A stretch of 34,660 nt of DNA from JABDJL01 sp047614505 (lineage in GTDB: Bacteria; Pseudomonadota; Gammaproteobacteria; Xanthomonadales; SZUA-36). Shown one piece after another: positions 1 through 6,222 of this stretch. Made by a program: the position numbers and the translations under genes. Position 1 is the first letter of the stretch; each line of letters opens with the position of its first letter. Location: positions 1-34,660 of the forward strand of contig JBLHGQ010000017.1 in the NCBI GenBank assembly GCA_047614505.1, read 5' to 3'. The notes below the pieces were generated by a model. The model had not been told where the DNA came from and did no database searches. It worked only from the letters and a program-made list of their open reading frames with translations.

Positions 1-423
1 GCTTGTTGTAAGATTTTGTCGTGCCGATGCCAGGTAGATTTCAGCCGCTTCACCATCAGATGCTGCAAGCGCGAGCTCGGCATTTAACAGAGAGTAGCCG
101 GAGATCCGGTCATCTTTGAGTTGGCGTTTGTCTACTTGCTTAAGCAATGTTGCTGAGCGTGAGTTATTACCTGCTTTCAACCAGGCTTCAGCGGCCTGCA
201 ACCGATATTGATGTTGCTCCGGCTCACCTGAAACAAGTGCTGCTTCCTGCCAAAGCCTGGCAGCTTCCGAAAAATTGCCGGTTGCCAGTTCCTGCTGCGC
301 CCGGGACACTTCAAGTGGAATCTCAATGACTGGCGCAGGAGGACCACTTGCGCAAGCGCCAAGCAGAGTGATTGCAAGATATGCAATGAAAAGTCTGATG
401 TCTGTTCGGATGCTGTCTGGCAT
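1..423 (-). CDS. lpoA: LpoA/LppC-family outer-membrane lipoprotein, activator of penicillin-binding protein (partial, N-terminal 141 residues)
   Basis: The reverse strand is open from an ATG at 423 to the window edge, so the C-terminal part is missing. The protein begins with a short basic stretch, a hydrophobic segment and a lipobox (L-L-G-A-C, lipidated Cys at residue 24), the mark of a lipoprotein signal peptide. The following mature part (QQELATGNFSEAARLWQEA and on) reads as helical TPR-like repeats, as in the N-terminal domain of LpoA, which reaches from the outer membrane to stimulate PBP1A. Divergent placement next to rsmI is the conserved yraM-yraL arrangement of gammaproteobacteria, and this supports the name as much as the sequence does. 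The start is preceded by AAAGG at close spacing. The catalytic-partner-binding C-terminal domain is outside the window. Confidence 0.8.
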   Translation of the reverse strand, partial: MPDSIRTDIRLFIAYLAITLLGACASGPPAPVIEIPLEVSRAQQELATGNFSEAARLWQEAALVSGEPEQHQYRLQAAEAWLKAGNNSRSATLLKQVDKRQLKDDRISGYSLLNAELALAASDGEAAEIYLASARQNLTTS

Positions 424-478
424 GAGCCTTTGATTACTTGAATGTAGTTTCAATTGTTTCCATGCGGAATGATAACCT

Positions 479-1333
479 ATGCATAATACTGCAGAGCACT
501 GGAATTTTATGCTGGATCCCGGCCTTTATGTTGTAGCAACTCCGATTGGAAATTTGGAGGATATTTCCTTCCGTGCCGTCAGAGTGCTCAAGGAAGCGAA
601 TTGCATTGCCGCCGAAGACACTCGGCATAGCAGAATTTTGTTGAATCATTATGGAATTGATACCAACCTGGTTTCTCTGCACGAGCACAACGAGGAAAAT
701 CAAATTCCCCGATTGCTTGCCCGCATTGTAAAGGGAGAGGCGATTGCTCTAATTTCTGATGCCGGGACGCCGCTTATATCAGATCCGGGTTTTCAACTCG
801 TCAGAGCCCTGGCCGCAGAAAACCTGCCTGTATTCTCAGTACCAGGCCCAAGTGCAGTCACTGCTGCACTTTCCATCGCTGGCATTGCTTCCGATCGATT
901 TCGATTTGAGGGCTTTCTTCCAGCAAAGTCATCTTCCAGAATTAAACGTTTGACATCACTCGAAAGGGATACAGAAACCTTGATCTTTTTTGAATCAAGC
1001 CACAGGATAGAAGCCTCCATAGCGGATATGCTACAGGTCTTTGGCCCGACTCGCGAAGCTGCATTGTGCAGGGAACTGACCAAAAGATTTGAAACCGTTA
1101 TCCGGGGAAGTCTGGAAGAGATACAAATCCGTATTGGCGCTGATGGTGATCAAAGGCGTGGCGAGTTTGTGGTTCTTGTCAGCGGTAGTCAAGACCATGC
1201 ACCTGGTGTTGATGGTTTGGAGCTTGCCTGTGCCCTGCGTGAGCACCTGCCGGCCAGTCAGGCGGCCAAGGTCGCCGCTAAAATTTCCGGCACCCCGCGT
1301 AAAGATATTTACGAAAGCCTGAAAGAATCGTAG
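479..1333 (+). CDS. rsmI: 16S rRNA (cytidine(1402)-2'-O)-methyltransferase RsmI
   Basis: RsmI methylates the 2'-hydroxyl of C1402 in the decoding centre of 16S rRNA using S-adenosylmethionine. Family marks are the N-terminal YVVATPIGNLEDIS, the AAEDTRHS segment at about residues 45-51, SDAGTPLISDPG, and VPGPSA, typical of the tetrapyrrole-methylase fold. The length of 284 residues is normal. Two starts are possible: ATG 479, or ATG 509 (MLDPGLYVV), which would match the usual family N-terminus more closely; neither has a strong ribosome site. The stop codon TAG at 1331-1333 is formed by the first bases of the repeat array that begins at 1330, so the repeat has apparently set the C-terminus. 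It is divergent from lpoA. Confidence 0.95.
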   Translation: MHNTAEHWNFMLDPGLYVVATPIGNLEDISFRAVRVLKEANCIAAEDTRHSRILLNHYGIDTNLVSLHEHNEENQIPRLLARIVKGEAIALISDAGTPLISDPGFQLVRALAAENLPVFSVPGPSAVTAALSIAGIASDRFRFEGFLPAKSSSRIKRLTSLERDTETLIFFESSHRIEASIADMLQVFGPTREAALCRELTKRFETVIRGSLEEIQIRIGADGDQRRGEFVVLVSGSQDHAPGVDGLELACALREHLPASQAAKVAAKISGTPRKDIYESLKES

Positions 1334-1513
1334 GAGCGATGGTGCGCTTGTTGTAGGAGAGATGGTGCGCTTGTTGCAGGAGCGATGGCGCACTTGTTGT
1401 AGAAGCGATGGTGCACTTGTTGTAGGAGCGATGGCGCACTTGTTGTAGAAGCGATGGTGCACTTGTTGTAGGAGCGATGGTGCGCTTGTTGTAGGAGCGA
1501 TGGTGCGCTTGTT
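1330..1513 (+). repeat. Tandem array of eight 23-bp half-REP units
   Basis: Eight consecutive 23-base units start at 1330, 1353, 1376, 1399, 1422, 1445, 1468 and 1491. All begin GTAG or a one-base variant (GCAG, GTAGAAG), read on as gcgatggtgcgcttgtt, and differ by only a few C/T or G/A changes. Each unit equals the 5' half of the complete palindromic element that closes the array at 1514. There are no spacers, so it is not CRISPR. The GTAG head is typical of REP sequences mobilised by RAYT transposases (family knowledge). The first unit overlaps the stop codon of rsmI. Confidence 0.9.
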
Positions 1514-1565
1514 GTAGGAGCGATGGTGCGCTTGCGCAGCAAGGGCCATCGCGAATGTGTTTCGG
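1514..1565 (+). repeat. Complete GTAG-headed REP element closing the left array
   Basis: The unit starts like the 23-mers but continues into a full palindrome: GCGATGG near 1519 pairs with CCATCGC near 1547, with an inner cttgcgc/gcaag stem, followed by the tail gaatgtgtttcgg. The same element, reverse-complemented, occurs three times at 2305-2554 on the other side of rnpB. Confidence 0.85.
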
Positions 1566-1670
1566 TTAGCACTTCCACGAATTAGGTCGAGCACCGGTAA
1601 CTATTTTTGAAAAGGCATCGTTTCGCGATTGAAAAAATACATGTATAGCGACATGTAACGCCACCGTGTA

Positions 1671-1708
1671 TACATCCATGTAGGCTCGTCCGCATCATCC
1701 CTGATGCG
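1671..1708. repeat. Pair of short hairpins with a CATCCATG-type loop
   Basis: Two adjacent inverted repeats lie here: TACAT-CC-ATGTA at 1671-1682 and CGCATCA-TCCC-TGATGCG at 1691-1708. The first resembles the second hairpin of the elements at 2264-2279 and 18392-18407. It may be a degenerate third member of that family. No gene is seen in 1566-1756. Confidence 0.5.
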
Positions 1709-1772
1709 TATGCCTTCAAAACCGTTTCCCGCTCATCTCCTGATCCATCGTGCAAATTGACACAATTCACAC

Positions 1773-1801
1773 TATTAAAAAACTCCCAACTAGCGCAAAA
1801 T
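1773..1801 (+). promoter_or_regulatory. Possible rnpB promoter
   Basis: CAAAAT at 1796-1801 is followed by a GC-rich stretch (acgcccc) just before the first paired base of RNase P RNA, like the discriminators of stable-RNA promoters. The matching -35 near 1773 is poor. A perfect TTGACA lies at 1757-1762 but is too far from this -10. Assignment is tentative. Confidence 0.3.
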
Positions 1802-1807
1802 ACGCCC

Positions 1808-2172
1808 CGGAGTCGGCCAGGCAATCGCGCTGCAGTCCTTAGTGACATGCAGGGAGGAAAGTCCGGGCTTCACAGGGCAGGGTGCCAGGTAATTCCTGGG
1901 GGGCGCGAGCCTACGGAAAGTGCAGCAGAAAATAAACCGCCTGCCCACTGTAAAAGGTGTGGCAGGTAAGGGTGAAATGGTGCGGTAAGAGCGCACCGCA
2001 CAGGTGGCAACATTCTGTGGCTAGGTAAACCCCACTTGAAGCAAGACCAAATAGGAAGGCAGAATCGCGGCCCGCGATGCCTTCGGGTAGGTCGCATGAG
2101 GACGTTGGTGACAGCGATCCCAGATGAATGATTGCCCACGACAGAACCCGGCTTATCGGCCGACTCCACCTT
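1808..2172 (+). ncRNA. rnpB: RNase P RNA, bacterial class A
   Basis: This is the catalytic RNA that removes 5' leaders from precursor tRNAs. The universally conserved blocks are present in order: GAGGAAAGTCCGGGC at 1854-1868 (P4 5' strand region), CAGGGTGCCAGGTAA near 1876, GGTAAGGGTGAAAtGGTGCGG near 1965, GAGCGCACCGC, GGTAAACCCC, gcaagaCCAAATAGG, and ACAGAACCCGGCTTATCGG at 2141-2159. The ends are fixed by the terminal P1 helix: GGAGTCGGCC (1809-1818) pairs perfectly with GGCCGACTCC (2158-2167). Length of about 360 nt is normal. Location between rsmI and mraZ is the usual place in Pseudomonas-like genomes. Confidence 0.98.
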
Positions 2173-2178
2173 TTATGA

Positions 2179-2205
2179 GCGAAATGGGGCTCCTGCCCCA
2201 TTCGC
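2179..2205 (+). terminator. Hairpin downstream of rnpB
   Basis: GCGAAATGGGGC and GCCCCATTCGC form a strong stem with one bulged A and a TCCT loop just 3' of the RNase P RNA. No T-run follows, so it may protect or terminate the transcript with Rho rather than act as a classical intrinsic terminator. Confidence 0.45.
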
Positions 2206-2207
2206 AT

Positions 2208-2279
2208 GTCGTTTCGCAGACGCGTGGGTCTGCTTCGCTCTTGCACTCGCTGGCGCTCGTATTGGCACATCCATGTGCC
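2208..2279 (+). repeat. Two-hairpin interspersed element, copy 1
   Basis: GCAGA (2216-2220) pairs with TCTGC (2229-2233); a core reading tcgctcttgcactcgctgg follows; GGCACAT-CC-ATGTGCC at 2264-2279 closes the element. A second copy with the same order and core lies at 18337-18407, where the terminal stem is GGTACAT-CC-ATGTACC: the C-G pair has become T-A on both arms. Confidence 0.7.
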
Positions 2280-2304
2280 AAATGGGTTGTTGTGTGATTG
2301 CGAA

Positions 2305-2398
2305 CCGAAACTACATTCGCGATGGCTAAAAAGCTTCGCGATGGCTAAAAAGCTTCGCGATGGCCCTTGCGTTCCGCAAGCGCACCATCGCTCCTACG
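2305..2398 (-). repeat. REP element, right array copy 1, with internal 19-bp duplication
   Basis: On the reverse strand this is the GTAG-headed element: GTAGGAGCGATGG, a palindromic body, and the tail toward ttcgg. In the tail side a 19-base segment (ttcgcgatggctaaaaagc) is present twice in tandem, at 2316-2334 and 2335-2353. Confidence 0.8.
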
Positions 2399-2420
2399 TA
2401 CTTCCACAATTGATTGCGAA

Positions 2421-2476
2421 CCGAAACCACATTCGCGATGGCCCTTGCGTTCCGCAAGCGCACCATCGCTCCTACG
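2421..2476 (-). repeat. REP element, right array copy 2
   Basis: Complete copy. GCGATGG pairs with CCATCGC and CTTGCG with CGCAAG around a TTC loop; the sequence ends in CTCCTACG, the reverse complement of the GTAG head. It is virtually identical to copy 3. Confidence 0.85.
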
Positions 2477-2498
2477 CTTTGTTATAAGCCAATGTTGG

Positions 2499-2554
2499 CC
2501 GAAACCACATTCGCGATGGCCCTTGCGTTCCGCAAGCGCACCATCGCTCCTACG
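2499..2554 (-). repeat. REP element, right array copy 3
   Basis: Complete copy, the same as copy 2 over the whole palindrome and tail. It lies in inverted orientation relative to the array at 1330-1565. Confidence 0.85.
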
Positions 2555-2576
2555 CTTATAAACAAATTGGTGTTAA

Positions 2577-2611
2577 CCGAAGCAATTCGCCTGGTGGTCC
2601 AGGCTCCTACG
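2577..2611 (-). repeat. Variant REP element with a different stem
   Basis: The flanks (ccgaa...attcgc and ctcctacg) match the other copies, but the palindrome is replaced by GCCTGG (2589-2594), loop TGGT, CCAGGC (2599-2604). Head and tail are kept while the stem sequence differs, as expected of a separate REP subtype. Confidence 0.65.
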
Positions 2612-2707
2612 CTTCGTTTCACATTCGTACCTCCATATCATCACCAGAATGCGGTCTGAGGGTGGCCACTTCAGACTGCTTTAATCAAATATAAGTCCTT
2701 GTCCTGC

Positions 2708-2736
2708 TTGACAATCGCTTGATCTGCCACTATCGT
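2708..2736 (+). promoter_or_regulatory. Promoter of the dcw operon (Pmra-like), sigma-70 type
   Basis: TTGACA at 2708-2713, a 17-base spacer, and TATCGT at 2731-2736. Transcription would start near 2743, about 45 bases before mraZ and directly at the MraZ boxes. Nothing gene-like is seen between the last repeat (2611) and this promoter. Confidence 0.7.
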
Positions 2737-2744
2737 GCATATTA

Positions 2745-2780
2745 GTGGGAATTAGTGGAAAATGATTGTATTAATGTGGG
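2745..2780 (+). promoter_or_regulatory. MraZ-binding repeats (GTGGG boxes)
   Basis: GTGGGA at 2745, GTGGAA at 2755 and GTGGGA at 2776 are spaced 10 and 21 bases apart, that is one and two helical turns. E. coli MraZ is known to bind direct TGGGN repeats with 5-base spacers in front of its own gene, so autoregulation of the whole operon is likely here. Confidence 0.7.
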
Positions 2781-2786
2781 AATGAA

Positions 2787-3239
2787 GTGTTTTTCGGTGA
2801 AACAGCAATCAACTTGGATGCCAAAGGGCGTCTGGCGATCCCGACGCGGTTTCGGGAAGCAATTGACGAGCAATGCGCGGGTCGTCTCGTACTGGCGTAT
2901 AGCGCCTTTGATTCAGGTGCTTTGTGGTTGTTTCCGGAGACCGAATGGAAGCGTGTACGTGATGATGTCATGGCGCTTAGTACCTTCAAACCCAGTCATC
3001 GTGCGCTGCAGCGCCGCCTTGTAGGAAGTGCTGCACCAGTGGAGCCCGATAGTAACGGGCGTATCCAGTTGCCTCAGACCCTGCGGCAAGTGGCGAATTT
3101 GGATAAACATGTGGTGTTTTTGGGTATGGGTTCCAGGTTTGAAATCTGGAACGAAGAAACCTTGAATCAGAAACGCCAGGAAGAGGAGTCCAGCCTCAAT
3201 GAACCGGCATCAGAAGAGATGTCACGACTGGTCCTCTAA
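2787..3239 (+). CDS. mraZ: Transcriptional regulator MraZ
   Basis: MraZ is the first gene of dcw operons and a DNA-binding regulator of them. Two tandem AbrB/SpoVT-like half domains are visible, each with its signature: DAKGRLAIPTRFR at residues 11-23 and DSNGRIQLPQTLR at 88-100. The 150-residue length is usual. The start is GTG 2787, giving MFFGETAINLDAKG, which lines up with the family N-terminus; GGGA lies a few bases upstream. The adjacent upstream GTGGG boxes fit autoregulation. It is followed 72 bases later by rsmH, its conserved partner. Confidence 0.95.
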   Translation: MFFGETAINLDAKGRLAIPTRFREAIDEQCAGRLVLAYSAFDSGALWLFPETEWKRVRDDVMALSTFKPSHRALQRRLVGSAAPVEPDSNGRIQLPQTLRQVANLDKHVVFLGMGSRFEIWNEETLNQKRQEEESSLNEPASEEMSRLVL

Positions 3240-3311
3240 ATCTCAAACGGATATTTGCGTTTACCAGAAGAAGGATTGGCTAGTTAAGACCAAAGGTTAC
3301 GGCCAAAGTCG

Positions 3312-4238
3312 ATGAACACATTTCAGCATCAGGCAGTGTTGCTGGATGAGGCGGTTTCATCACTCAACATTCGAGGAGATGGTATTTACCTTGATGGCAC
3401 CTTTGGCAGAGGAGGACACAGTCGCGCTGTTATAGCGAGACTGACTGAGCAGGGACGCTTACTAGCTTTGGACAAAGACCCGGAGGCAATTGCCGCGGGA
3501 CTGGCAGAACTGGGAAAAGATCCCCGTTTTTCAATCGTCCAAAGAAGTTTTGCAGACATGGACCATGTGGTCCGTGACTGGGGTGTAGAGGCAGCGCTGG
3601 ATGGCATTTTGCTTGACCTGGGCGTTTCATCACCACAGTTAGAAGACCCGGAGCGGGGTTTTTCATTTATGAAAGACGGCCCTCTGGATATGCGGATGGA
3701 CCCCACACAAGGTACTTCTGCGGCTGAATGGCTTGCAGAGGCAACCGAACGGGAAATTTCTCGTGTGATTTGGGAGTTCGGAGAGGAGCGCCAAGCGCGC
3801 AGAATTGCCAGAAGTATCGTGATGGCCAGGCAACGGGAACAGTTGCATCGTACATCACAGCTGGCGGAGCTGATTGAAAATACAATCGGCAGACGTGAAC
3901 GTAAGCATCCGGCTACACGATGCTTTCAGGCAATTCGGATATTTATTAATAACGAACTGGCTGACCTGGCCTTAGGTCTGGAAGCCTCAATTAAGCAGTT
4001 GTGCCCGGGGGGGAGGCTGGTGGCGATCAGCTTCCACTCCCTTGAGGACCGCCTGGTCAAGCGGACGTTTCGAGAAGCCGCAAGACCAGGCAAGGTCCGT
4101 CGCAATATTCCGGAGCATCCTGATTGGAAGCCCGTGCTGAAATTGATAGGCAAGGCAGTTCGTTCCTCCGAACATGAAATCTCCGTAAATCCCAGGGCCC
4201 GCTCCGCGGTCATGAGAGTTGCGGAGAAACTTGGTTGA
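3312..4238 (+). CDS. rsmH: 16S rRNA (cytosine(1402)-N4)-methyltransferase RsmH
   Basis: RsmH (MraW) methylates N4 of C1402 in 16S rRNA, the same nucleotide whose ribose is methylated by RsmI encoded at the left end of the window. The start MNTFQHQAVLLDEAV is typical. Motif I YLDGTFGRGGHS (about residues 27-38), LLDLGVSSPQLEDPERGFSF, the PLDMRMDP motif and the C-terminal ISFHSLEDRLVKRTF and NPRARSAVMRVAEK are all intact. At 308 residues it is full length. Its stop overlaps the ftsL start (TTGA), implying translational coupling. Confidence 0.97.
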   Translation: MNTFQHQAVLLDEAVSSLNIRGDGIYLDGTFGRGGHSRAVIARLTEQGRLLALDKDPEAIAAGLAELGKDPRFSIVQRSFADMDHVVRDWGVEAALDGILLDLGVSSPQLEDPERGFSFMKDGPLDMRMDPTQGTSAAEWLAEATEREISRVIWEFGEERQARRIARSIVMARQREQLHRTSQLAELIENTIGRRERKHPATRCFQAIRIFINNELADLALGLEASIKQLCPGGRLVAISFHSLEDRLVKRTFREAARPGKVRRNIPEHPDWKPVLKLIGKAVRSSEHEISVNPRARSAVMRVAEKLG

Positions 4239-4504
4239 ACGCACGGCTACTAATTCTGATCATTGTATTGATTGCTGATGTTTGCAGCGCACTAGGTGTT
4301 GTCTACACACGTCATCAGAGCCGCCTTCTTTCTGTCCAGTTGAGTGCACTGGAAAAAATTCATGACAACTCCGTAGCCGAGTGGAGCCGTCTGCAACTTG
4401 AGCAGGCGTGGTTGGCAGATGCCAGTCAGATTGAACAAAAAGCTCGAAACCAATTGAAAATGCAGCAACCACAAAGTATGCACATACTGGTAGTGCGACC
4501 ATGA
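4235..4504 (+). CDS. ftsL: Cell division protein FtsL
   Basis: FtsL is a small bitopic divisome protein that forms a complex with FtsB and FtsQ and activates FtsWI. The 89 residues show one N-terminal membrane segment (LLILIIVLIADVCSALGVVY) followed by a periplasmic heptad-rich coiled coil (SRLLSVQLSALEKIHD ... RLQLEQAWL) and the usual end region with IEQKARNQLKM. The start is TTG 4235, overlapping the rsmH stop as TTGA; no better start exists because the membrane helix begins at once. It overlaps ftsI by ATGA. Rapid divergence of FtsL makes context (between rsmH and ftsI) important for the call. Confidence 0.92.
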   Translation: MNARLLILIIVLIADVCSALGVVYTRHQSRLLSVQLSALEKIHDNSVAEWSRLQLEQAWLADASQIEQKARNQLKMQQPQSMHILVVRP

Positions 4505-6222
4505 GCTCAACTGCTCAAAATCAAGTGCATTTGAGCAGGTTGTATGCCTTGTTATTGATATTCCTCCTCTCATCAGTTGCGCTGATTGCAAGGGCAGTCA
4601 ATTTACAGGTTACAGAAACCGAGTTTCTGCAGGGACAGGGTAAGGCCAGATTCCTGCGCGAGGTAGATATCCCGACTACACGCGGCATTATCAGTGACCG
4701 CAACGGCGAACCTCTGGCTGTGAGTACGCCGGTAGACTCAGTCTGGGTTAAACCAAGTGAAGTGTTGCAAAGCCCCGAGAATCTTGAGCCCCTCGCCTCA
4801 GTGTTGGAAACCGACCCCGATGATATGGAGCGTAAGCTCACGCAACGATCGGGTAAAGAATTTGTCTGGTTACGCCGCCGCCTTCATCCCGACGTTGCCG
4901 CACAAATCAAGGCGCTGAACATCCCGGGTGTATTCCTGCAAAAAGAATACCGTCGCTTCTACCCCGCTGGTGAAGTGGCTGCACACGTGGTTGGATTTAC
5001 CAATATTGATGATATTGGGCAGGAAGGACTTGAGCTCGCCTACAACGAGTGGCTTGCGGGCGAGACCGGCAGCAAGCGGGTAATCAAGGACCGCCTGGGT
5101 CGTACTGTCGAGGAAATTGAGCTGATCAGTGAATCAAGCCCTGGCAAGGATCTGCGCCTTACGATAGACAGGCGTTTGCAATATCTGGCCTACAGCGAAC
5201 TGAAAAGGACAGTTTTAAAACACGGGGCACGATCCGGCAGTGTTGTCTTGCTGGACCTGGAATCAAGTGAAATTCTGGCCATGGTCAATCAGCCATCCTA
5301 TAACCCGAATCACCCCGGTTCAGAGAATGATGGTTTGCGAAACCGTGCCGTCACAGATGTGTTTGAGCCGGGTTCGGTCATGAAAGCCATTGCTATGACC
5401 TCAGTGCTGGAAAGCGGCAAGGTGTCACTGGCGACAACGGTGGAAACAACGCCAGGTAGCCTCACAATGTCAGGCCACACGATCCATGATCACCGCGATT
5501 ACGGATTGTTGGATCTGACTGGAGTTATCACCAAATCCAGCAATGTAGGCATGACAAAACTGGCATTGGAGTTGGAGCCGGAACACATGTGGGATACCTA
5601 TCGCCGCTTTGGGTTTGGTGAAGCAACCGGAAGCGGCTTCCCCGGAGAGTCTGCTGGAGTGCTTCGTAACCATAGCCGTTGGCGGCCAGTGGAACAGGCG
5701 ACAATTTCTTACGGTTACGGAATATCAACCACTGCTTTGCAACTGGCTCAGGCATATGCGGTCATAGCTAACGAAGGTCGTTTACGCCAACCGACCCTGA
5801 TCCACGGCGCCATGAATCCACCAATTTCCGTGATAGATTCACGATTCACCCGGCAGATAGCGGCAATGCTTGAAACTGTTACTGGTCCGCTGGGAACGGG
5901 TAAGCAGGCCAATGTCCCGAATTATCGAATTGCCGGAAAAACCGGGACGTCAAGAAAAGCAAGTGCATCAGGATATGCCTCGCGGTATGTCGCAAGTTTT
6001 GCCGGATTCGCGCCTGTTTCCAAGCCGAGGCTTGTGTGCGTTGTGGTGGTAAATGACCCCACAGGTGACCTTTATTATGGCGGTGATGTGGCAGCACCCC
6101 TGTTCTCCAGTGTCGTAAGTGGCGCACTAAGATTAATGAATATACCACCGGATAATTATTCAGCTTTACTGGTAGATTCCGGAGAAGTTTTAAGTTCCGG
6201 AGCAGTCGGAGCCAAGCAATGA
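4501..6222 (+). CDS. ftsI: Peptidoglycan D,D-transpeptidase FtsI (PBP3)
   Basis: Septal class B penicillin-binding protein. One N-terminal membrane helix (about residues 13-32) is followed by the pedestal domain with the IPTTRGIISDRNGEPLA signature (57-73). The transpeptidase domain carries the three penicillin-binding motifs: SVMK at 292-295 (nucleophile Ser292), SSN at 346-348 and KTGT at 480-483. The 573-residue length is normal. Start ATG 4501 overlaps the ftsL stop by four bases, and the stop overlaps murE in the same way. It acts with FtsW, encoded further downstream in this operon. Confidence 0.97.
   Translation: MSSTAQNQVHLSRLYALLLIFLLSSVALIARAVNLQVTETEFLQGQGKARFLREVDIPTTRGIISDRNGEPLAVSTPVDSVWVKPSEVLQSPENLEPLASVLETDPDDMERKLTQRSGKEFVWLRRRLHPDVAAQIKALNIPGVFLQKEYRRFYPAGEVAAHVVGFTNIDDIGQEGLELAYNEWLAGETGSKRVIKDRLGRTVEEIELISESSPGKDLRLTIDRRLQYLAYSELKRTVLKHGARSGSVVLLDLESSEILAMVNQPSYNPNHPGSENDGLRNRAVTDVFEPGSVMKAIAMTSVLESGKVSLATTVETTPGSLTMSGHTIHDHRDYGLLDLTGVITKSSNVGMTKLALELEPEHMWDTYRRFGFGEATGSGFPGESAGVLRNHSRWRPVEQATISYGYGISTTALQLAQAYAVIANEGRLRQPTLIHGAMNPPISVIDSRFTRQIAAMLETVTGPLGTGKQANVPNYRIAGKTGTSRKASASGYASRYVASFAGFAPVSKPRLVCVVVVNDPTGDLYYGGDVAAPLFSSVVSGALRLMNIPPDNYSALLVDSGEVLSSGAVGAKQ

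Noticed and set aside
1330..1513. CRISPR array
   Set aside because: Units are contiguous with no unique spacers, and no cas genes are seen.
1031..1594. Reverse-strand frames of 187 and 89 codons with repeating TIAPTTSAPSLLQQ peptides
   Set aside because: They are the translation of the 23-bp repeat array, which lacks stops in several frames; they overlap rsmI and have no ribosome site.
1757..1762. TTGACA as the -35 of rnpB
   Set aside because: No -10 stands at 16-18 bases from it; the likely -10 before rnpB is 33 bases away.
1790..2270. Several open frames of 68-119 codons on both strands
   Set aside because: They lie across the RNase P RNA, whose conserved blocks and terminal helix explain the sequence.
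2206..2659. Forward frames of 64-93 codons with RSASAPSLLR repeats
   Set aside because: These are translations of the REP copies; the same sequence is read in different frames in each copy.
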